Source of the DNA: an uncultured Prevotella sp.
Lineage (GTDB): Bacteria > Bacteroidota > Bacteroidia > Bacteroidales > Bacteroidaceae
Length of the DNA: 12,034 nucleotides
NCBI GenBank assembly: GCA_900553595.1
Contig: USEC01000048.1
Coordinates: 1 to 12,034, forward strand
Reading direction: 5' to 3'
The notes below the pieces were generated by a model. It was not told where the DNA came from. It made no database searches and saw only the letters and a program-made list of their open reading frames with translations. A program made the translations under genes and the position numbers. Position 1 is the stretch's first letter. Each line of letters opens with the position of its first letter. Below are positions 9,001-12,034 of the stretch, piece by piece.

Positions 9001-10148
9001 CCGACCGCACCCTGCCGCGCATCGCTTCGAACATGAATATTGTGTTCGAGTCGAACTCGCTCTGCGGTTCCTACCAGCAGCCGGTGATGTTCACCGCCCT
9101 GCCTTTCATCGAGCAGACAATCAATCTCGTCGAAGGCTGGAACTGGACATCGCTCGCCGTGACTCCCGACGACTGCCATGTGCAGAGCATCTTCGCCGAC
9201 ACTGCCGCCGACATCGACATAGTGAAGAGCAAGCGTGCCTCTGTCATGCGCTTCGAAAACTCATGGGAAGGCAAGAACTTCCTCATGGACAACAGCGAGA
9301 TGTACAAGGTGAAGGCCCTCAATGCCGCTTCGCAGAAGCTGCTCGGCATGCAGCCCGACACCGACCGTCGCACCATCACCGTGCGTCAGGGCTGGAACTG
9401 GATTGCCTACAACTCCATGCAGCCTATGGATATAGCCGACGCCTTTGCGGCACTGTCGCCCGTCAATGGCGACCTCGTGAAGGGAAAGCAGGGCTTCGCG
9501 GTGTTCGACGGCTACGAATGGAACGGCACCCTCGCCGCACTCATGCCCGGACAGGGCTACATGTACCGCACGGCTGCCGCCGACACGCGCACCTTCCGCT
9601 ATCCGGAGATGACGCTCCGCCGCTATGTGCATGAGCGTAACGGACTCCGCCGCAATGCCGACGATTCGCGTCTGCCGGAGATTTTCACACCCGTGGACGA
9701 CGCTCTCTTTGCCGGCAACATGACGGTTGTGGCGCAGGTGACCTACGACGGCGCACCGCTTGCCAACGTTGAGGTGGGCGTATTCGCCGGCGACGAGTGC
9801 CGGGCACACGAGTACAGCGACGCCAACGGCATCGTCTATCTCACCATTCCGGGCGACCGTGCCGAGCAGCTCGGCTTCCGTGTGAGCTACGCCAACGAGG
9901 AATACCTCACCGAAGCCACCATCACATACGAGGACGACGGCGTGGTGGGCAACCGCCGCAACCCGTTCGTGATAGCGTTCACGCACGACACGCCTACCGC
10001 CCTCAATGCCGCCGAGGCCGACAACGGCTCCTACGGATGGACCGACCTCAGCGGACGGCGACTCGCCAAAGCACCGCAGGCCGACGGAGTGTACATCAGG
10101 ACAAAGGACGGCAAGAGCGAAAAGACCGTGATAAGACGACACAAATGA
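3084..10148 (+). CDS. Giant LamG surface protein, C-terminal part with type IX secretion tail
   Basis: This continues the preceding gene after the frame break; the homologous reading frame is open from 3033. The ATG at 3084 is the Met of the LamG motif YWPMDEG, so it is unlikely to be a native start, and there is no signal peptide here. Residues 1-40 finish the LamG; 45-84 finish the interrupted carboxypeptidase-regulatory-like domain; 107-172 are a complete second such domain (VTGRVFYHGTSIPVEG...KADGTFEI), and a third-like segment begins near 204. Residues 590-700 and 857-930 are Ser/Thr-rich segments of unknown fold. A GPIFRTTGGQTSVPYEGE motif lies near 953. Ig-like segments follow, then two LamG domains (about 1297-1483 and 1494-1678) and an Ig/BACON-like domain (about 1783-1888). 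Two modules with GAFINGECRG and GVFAGDECRA (about 1890-2007 and 2202-2300) flank a duplicated GWNW module (about 2011-2175). Residues 2303-2354 are a type IX sorting tail. The protein is probably surface-bound or secreted and binds glycan or protein; the ligand is unknown. Confidence 0.88.
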   Translation: MDEGIKNQTKAFDYSRNNGVANGRHGTIVAGEPSNELIPPASMFSLYARTDSLGNYTVRGVPFSGDGNTYNIVPELGVHTFTPIQQNAFVSASSIVHNGVNFTDNSSFKVTGRVFYHGTSIPVEGCNLYVDGNVCSKDGELIATKADGTFEISVPIGDHSIQVKKDSHVFTAGGRWPEDPNGAGVKYTFDREVSGITFWDSTLVNFTGRIAGGPDQYVVPLGFGKSVNNVGQATLSLLPRTQNGKLNVAPQDPNATTVTFQAATKPRTLASQDVNIASESWIAKGDSCNYIVIKTDPKTGEFSAMVPPLEYEVQGVRFVDSNLNNENLKEALAGFAKLTVNLTNPRIEYTDSIENSDGTYSYYKYVAALNRELRATPVFAVEQVSPKPKKGAFGIEEYTVSDQAGDDFTVRVYDVQPDGSIRYNYGAPLFETLGHYSFKLSAYELYTNYDRLYAAGVAPGASEMEQFIDKVPLSGLGVDVSNAMASTQQVYTEGSQAGSVKDLATDEMTLDSLGTYTYEWVAGLPNIVEPYKRSMQITSEIGNATVDWLNPGMDGIVLGALPSGTNFVTQGPNLVEMILRDPPGSLSKATWTKGKTTTNYKSHGSVWTSDNSVTMTKKLGVDLKIGSGIGVMFIQNTKAESNFSAGITASTTGESSSSWTRTVSYERAISTSDSPEFVGPLGDVFIGSSTNLIYGMAREVDLRRNTASPGTAKLGVEEVMTTGMSYTTDFQFTAYYIENTLMPNLEKLRNSLLVTVPSYEGYTNNTGRPVYITTLNPDDKGFGTNNNDPMWVGSVKTAPKSEGQSYKLVLPQGYNESVVDSIVLYNMSIDNWKKVLCANEKEKVMANKERSKYLTQNLSFDGGASVTMTETTTNSNTTNYDITVTGVVHLGVQMGLEVQGFGFDSTISTDTGGGTHDTSSETTDDVVSFSYTLAEDGADDAISVDVFKYGAYGPIFRTTGGQTSVPYEGEVRTSYYEEDEVLMVGTMQIERPQIMVDNKKWATVAGVPSGSAANYTLQLQNISDTNTDLYFKLLVGDGSNPDGAVVSIDGVPLTSGRLVKVPATETLSKKLQIMQSNQSVLRYDSIAIVLGSEMQWDPTSVYGQIADTVYVTAEFVPSSSPVEMRLNKTVLNAFTKEQLDITFRNFDRNYHGLESFRVQCYAPGSNGWSTLREYVVNPDANFKPDAVRMALPQGNDITYSYDMKPYTDGTYRFRVLSVSRYGQQEITRSSEETVIVKDMAKPRPLGLPEPSDGILGLGKEISITFNEDIVKGKLSATDNFEVTGVLNGATVDHGTALSMQNTTEAATTEADIDLGGKDFSIDFWYNAKSAGTLLSHGGGAEKFTVAVTDDNRLKVGVGKRSYTSDEELPMGKWAYLSLSYKTADNGGILNASVGYDAYVVKLFTDLPVVAYSASGRFSVGRNMSGAMHELTLWDEAHSMTKAQAERQSTKLTSTPHLIGYWPMNEGEGTVAADLARRRHLALPASTWFIDGSSFAVELDGSAPLLIPTGHIAPAMNDNYAVELWMKADVQKGEARLLQVGTAALTCNAAGQLTLTASDESLGSSSATVLDNAWHHVALNVLRSGNATVYIDGQRAITTAAANIGTLASDALIIGARRTGDNVSEAFAYDRILAGTVDEVRIWKATLDAATIESNRNLRLTGKESGLAAYYPFERQRLNASLKLETVPVDTCMSVVGTGLSATCKGVAPVFTDDSPALRKKPVEENVNFHFTASDNRIVFEITENPDRIEGCTLNFKVKEVYDANGNICDPVCWQTVVNRNPLAWRTESSTASEYAEARLEATKKLGTSAQLTAYIVNRGSTAQAWRIDGMPSWMQLSSANGTLEPQSEQKLTITVAPSCPAGRHNVNLYVTNADGMSTAMAVDVKVTGDAPQWNVDAAKYETSMNIIGVLAMDGTLSTDPDDIVGAFINGECRGVAHPTYSARYDNYFILMDVYADAAEKGQKVEFRAYDASADRTLPRIASNMNIVFESNSLCGSYQQPVMFTALPFIEQTINLVEGWNWTSLAVTPDDCHVQSIFADTAADIDIVKSKRASVMRFENSWEGKNFLMDNSEMYKVKALNAASQKLLGMQPDTDRRTITVRQGWNWIAYNSMQPMDIADAFAALSPVNGDLVKGKQGFAVFDGYEWNGTLAALMPGQGYMYRTAAADTRTFRYPEMTLRRYVHERNGLRRNADDSRLPEIFTPVDDALFAGNMTVVAQVTYDGAPLANVEVGVFAGDECRAHEYSDANGIVYLTIPGDRAEQLGFRVSYANEEYLTEATITYEDDGVVGNRRNPFVIAFTHDTPTALNAAEADNGSYGWTDLSGRRLAKAPQADGVYIRTKDGKSEKTVIRRHK
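9990..10145 (+). other. Type IX secretion C-terminal sorting domain
   Basis: The last 52 residues read as a short Prevotella/Bacteroidetes type IX (Por) sorting tail. A linker is followed by GWTDLSGRRL, then DGVYIRTKDGKSEKTVIRR and a basic end. The LSGRR - GVYI - K(T)V order is the characteristic pattern of this tail. In this family the tail directs the folded periplasmic protein through the outer-membrane type IX translocon, after Sec export by an N-terminal signal peptide. Here that signal peptide is encoded in the other frame at 574-696. No type IX machinery gene is in the window. Confidence 0.8.
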
Positions 10149-10177
10149 CTGACAGACTGAAACTATAGACTGATGGT

Positions 10178-10266
10178 GGGGGTGTGTCGTAAGGAAAATT
10201 TAATGAAGCCAGGATTCTAAGCTTCCCTTAATTCCGAAAAGTTCCTTACAGGCACACCCCCTTTTT
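10178..10266 (+). terminator. Long hairpin terminator after the giant gene
   Basis: GGGGGTGTG (10178-10186) pairs perfectly with CACACCCCC (10253-10261). GTAAGGAA (10189-10196) pairs with TTCCTTAC (10242-10249), with a small internal bulge between the two blocks. Further in, GAAGC (10205-10209) faces GCTTC (10221-10225) and AATT ends also match, so the whole 84 bases can form an extended rod. Five T residues (10262-10266) follow immediately, as expected for intrinsic termination of rightward transcription. It lies 30 bases after the stop codon at 10148 and separates the giant gene from the phosphatase gene. Confidence 0.8.
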
Positions 10267-10276
10267 CTTTCCCCTT

Positions 10277-10308
10277 TTTGTTCAACCAGATTATTATTGC
10301 TAACTTTG
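10277..10308 (+). promoter_or_regulatory. Bacteroidetes-type promoter of the phosphatase gene
   Basis: TTTG (10277-10280) and TAACTTTG (10301-10308) are separated by 20 bases, matching the Bacteroidetes sigma-ABfr consensus TTTG-N19-21-TAnnTTTG. Transcription should start at about 10313-10317, giving a leader of about 50 bases. That leader contains a small AAGGG-6-CCCTT hairpin (10327-10342) and an A/T-rich run before the ATG at 10367, with no Shine-Dalgarno motif. No Pho-box-like repeat was recognised, so phosphate control is not supported by the sequence. Confidence 0.75.
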
Positions 10309-10366
10309 CAGCGTATTAATCAGTTAAAGGGGATATTCCCTTGCAAATTTAAAATCAAGACATACT

Positions 10367-11872
10367 ATGAAAAGAATCATTCTTTCCGTTTTTGTGTGCT
10401 GCCTTGCCATGATGGCGACGGCACAGGTGTCGCGTCCGAAACTCGTCGTGGGTCTTGTGATTGACCAGATGCGTTGGGACTACATGTATTATTATTACGA
10501 CAAGTATGGTGAAGGAGGCATGAAGCGTCTGATGGCTGAAGGCTTCTCGTGCGACAACCAGATGCTCAACTATGTGCCCACCATCACCGGCGTGGGACAC
10601 TCCAGCATCTACACCGGCGCAGTGCCTGCCGCCAGCGGTATCGCGGGGAACGACTTCTACCTCGACGGCAAACGCGTCTATTGCACCGATGACCCCACCG
10701 TCACAGGTGTGGGCACCAGCTCGAAAGCCGGCTGCATGTCGCCGAGAAACTTGGTGGGAACAACCATCGGCGACATGTTGCGTGCAGCGACAGACTTCAA
10801 GTCCAGAGTGATAGGCGTGGCGCTGAAGGACCGCGCATCCATCCTCCCCGCCGGACATGCAGCCAATGCCGCCTACTGGTACGACAAGTCGGCGGCAGGC
10901 TTTATCACCAGCTCTTACTATATGGACAAGCTCCCCGACTGGGTGAACAAGTTCAACCGCCAGGCAGGAATGAAGAAAGGCTACGACCCGAAGGTGCATG
11001 CCGACGGCGTGACACTCACCTTCCGCATGGCTGAGGCTGCCATCAGAAACGAGCAGTTGGGCAAGGGCGACGCCACCGACATGCTCTGCGTGAGCATCTC
11101 TTCTACCGACGCCATAAGCCACCAGACGGGTACTTGGTTCTCCAAAGGCAAGGAGAACGAGGAAGTTTTCCTCACACTCGACCGCGACATGAAGGCGTTC
11201 TTCGACTTCCTCGACGCACAGGTGGGTAAGGACGGCTATCTGCTCTTCCTCACTGCTGACCACGGCGGCTCGCACAACCCCAACACTCTCAACGAGCACA
11301 AGCTCCCCGGCGGAGGCGTGGACTTCGGTGAAGTGAAGCGCACGCTGAACGAACAGCTCAAGGGAGAGTTCGGCACCGACATACAATATGTGAAGGACAT
11401 CATCGGCGAAGGCATCTATCTCGACCACAAGGCCATCGCCGCCGCCAAGCTCTGCCTCGGCAAAGTGACCGACGCCGCCGTGCGCCTGCTCAAGGCCGAC
11501 ACACGCTTCCAGTTTGTCACAGCCTACGAGAAGGCCGGCACCTCAGCCATACCGCAGTGGATCCGCGAGCGCATCATCAACGGTTACTACCATGGACGCT
11601 CCGGCGACATCATTGCAATGACAAAGGTGAACTACTTCGACTGGGGTGTAGGTCCCGACTTCTACGGTTCAAGTCACGGCACATGGACTCCTGCCGACAC
11701 CCACATCCCACTCGTGTTCATGGGATGGAACATCAAGCCGGGACACACCACACGCAAGACACACATGGACGATACCGCCCCCACAGTCTGCTCTCTGCTC
11801 CACATACAGATGCCCGACGCCTGCACCGGCAACCCGATTACAGAGCTGACGGACGCTGATGCGGCGAAATAA
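10367..11872 (+). CDS. pafA: PafA-like periplasmic alkaline phosphatase
   Basis: This is a metal-dependent phosphomonoesterase of the alkaline phosphatase / nucleotide pyrophosphatase superfamily, closest by motif to the Bacteroidetes enzyme PafA. The signal peptide is MKRIILSVFVCCLAMMATA, cut before or after Q20. No type IX tail is present, so a periplasmic location is expected. Catalytic residues can be assigned by pattern: metal ligand D33 (GLVIDQMRWDY), nucleophile T74 in PTITGVGHSS, N95 in GIAGND, the K154/R156 pair in LKDRASILPAGH, D248 and H252 in SSTDAISH, D298/H299 in LTADHGG, and H437 in SSHGTW. The T-N spacing (21) and D-T spacing (41) equal those I recall for PafA (D38, T79, N100). 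All expected active-site residues are present, so the enzyme should be active. The length of 501 residues is somewhat shorter than the roughly 546 of the characterised enzyme. It has its own promoter and follows a strong terminator, so it is monocistronic. The PafA family is reported as phosphate-insensitive; its regulation here is unknown. Confidence 0.9.
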   Translation: MKRIILSVFVCCLAMMATAQVSRPKLVVGLVIDQMRWDYMYYYYDKYGEGGMKRLMAEGFSCDNQMLNYVPTITGVGHSSIYTGAVPAASGIAGNDFYLDGKRVYCTDDPTVTGVGTSSKAGCMSPRNLVGTTIGDMLRAATDFKSRVIGVALKDRASILPAGHAANAAYWYDKSAAGFITSSYYMDKLPDWVNKFNRQAGMKKGYDPKVHADGVTLTFRMAEAAIRNEQLGKGDATDMLCVSISSTDAISHQTGTWFSKGKENEEVFLTLDRDMKAFFDFLDAQVGKDGYLLFLTADHGGSHNPNTLNEHKLPGGGVDFGEVKRTLNEQLKGEFGTDIQYVKDIIGEGIYLDHKAIAAAKLCLGKVTDAAVRLLKADTRFQFVTAYEKAGTSAIPQWIRERIINGYYHGRSGDIIAMTKVNYFDWGVGPDFYGSSHGTWTPADTHIPLVFMGWNIKPGHTTRKTHMDDTAPTVCSLLHIQMPDACTGNPITELTDADAAK

Positions 11873-11918
11873 CACCTGAAACTCACGGAAAAGACATAGG
11901 AGGCCGAGGAGTGAGACT

Positions 11919-12034
11919 GGAGTTATCGGAAGCTATCGGAAGTTAATCCGCCTGCGGCGGATGGAAGGTAACGGACATTACCATTATTCTTCAATGAGTT
12001 ATGCTATTGTCCGTTATCTTCCTTTAACTTCCGG
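11919..12034. repeat. Composite inverted-repeat element, right copy (cut by window end)
   Basis: This is the same architecture as 8-258 in opposite orientation. Short tandem units of TATCGGAAG type (11924-11942) lead into CGGAAGTTAA (11937-11946). A perfect hairpin follows at 11946-11962 (ATCCGCC, TGC, GGCGGAT), then GGAAGGTAACGGACA (11963-11977). After a 30-base loop comes the inverted partner TGTCCGTTATCTTCC (12008-12022) and TTAACTTCCGG (12024-12034). Bases 11999-12034 are the exact reverse complement of 8-43, and 11937-11977 closely match the reverse complement of 219-258. The rest of the gap after the phosphatase gene (11873-11918) shows no gene and no convincing terminator, although this palindrome could stall or end transcripts. 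Confidence 0.75.

Noticed and set aside
7173..9179. A 668-codon open frame on the minus strand
   Set aside because: It is a mirror of the high-GC coding frame on the plus strand, which shows clear LamG and Ig-like homology. The antisense translation is His/Gly/Val-rich without domains.
10355..11428. A 357-codon minus-strand open frame opposite the phosphatase gene
   Set aside because: The plus strand carries an intact phosphatase with all catalytic motifs. The antisense frame has no recognisable motif.

Overview
The window looks like chromosomal DNA of a Bacteroidales bacterium, most likely Prevotella or a close relative (genus is inferred, not proven). The clues are the Bacteroidetes promoter form TTTG-20 bp-TAACTTTG before the last gene, A/T-rich leaders without Shine-Dalgarno sites, a giant secreted LamG/fibronectin-type protein ending in a type IX secretion sorting tail, and a PafA-type alkaline phosphatase. 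Coding DNA is fairly GC-rich (about 60% in hand-counted stretches) and intergenic DNA is AT-rich.

Layout. Positions 1-573 are non-coding. They hold a composite inverted-repeat element (8-258), a second long inverted repeat nested in its loop (72-173), a T-tract tandem repeat, a two-copy direct repeat, and a candidate promoter with a structured leader. Positions 574-10148 encode one very large exported multidomain protein of roughly 3,180 residues. Its reading frame is broken near 3031: an upstream ORF (574-3099) carries the signal peptide, three fibronectin-III-like domains and most of a LamG domain, and a downstream ORF (3084-10148) carries everything else up to the type IX sorting tail. The ATG at 3084 lies inside a conserved LamG motif and is not a believable native start. 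A long hairpin with a T run (10178-10266) ends this unit. A well-formed promoter (10277-10308) then drives a separate gene for a periplasmic PafA-like phosphatase (10367-11872). Positions 11873-12034 hold a second copy of the composite inverted-repeat element in the opposite orientation, cut off by the window end.

How the genes relate. The two halves of the giant gene belong together: the signal peptide is in the first and the type IX tail in the second, so neither is expected to reach the cell surface alone. The phosphatase has its own promoter and shows no evident functional link to the giant protein. The most notable signals are the frame break in the giant adhesin-like gene, the LamG domain nested inside a carboxypeptidase-regulatory-like domain with different base composition, the two Ser/Thr-rich segments of unknown fold, and the matching inverted-repeat elements that bracket the two-gene locus.
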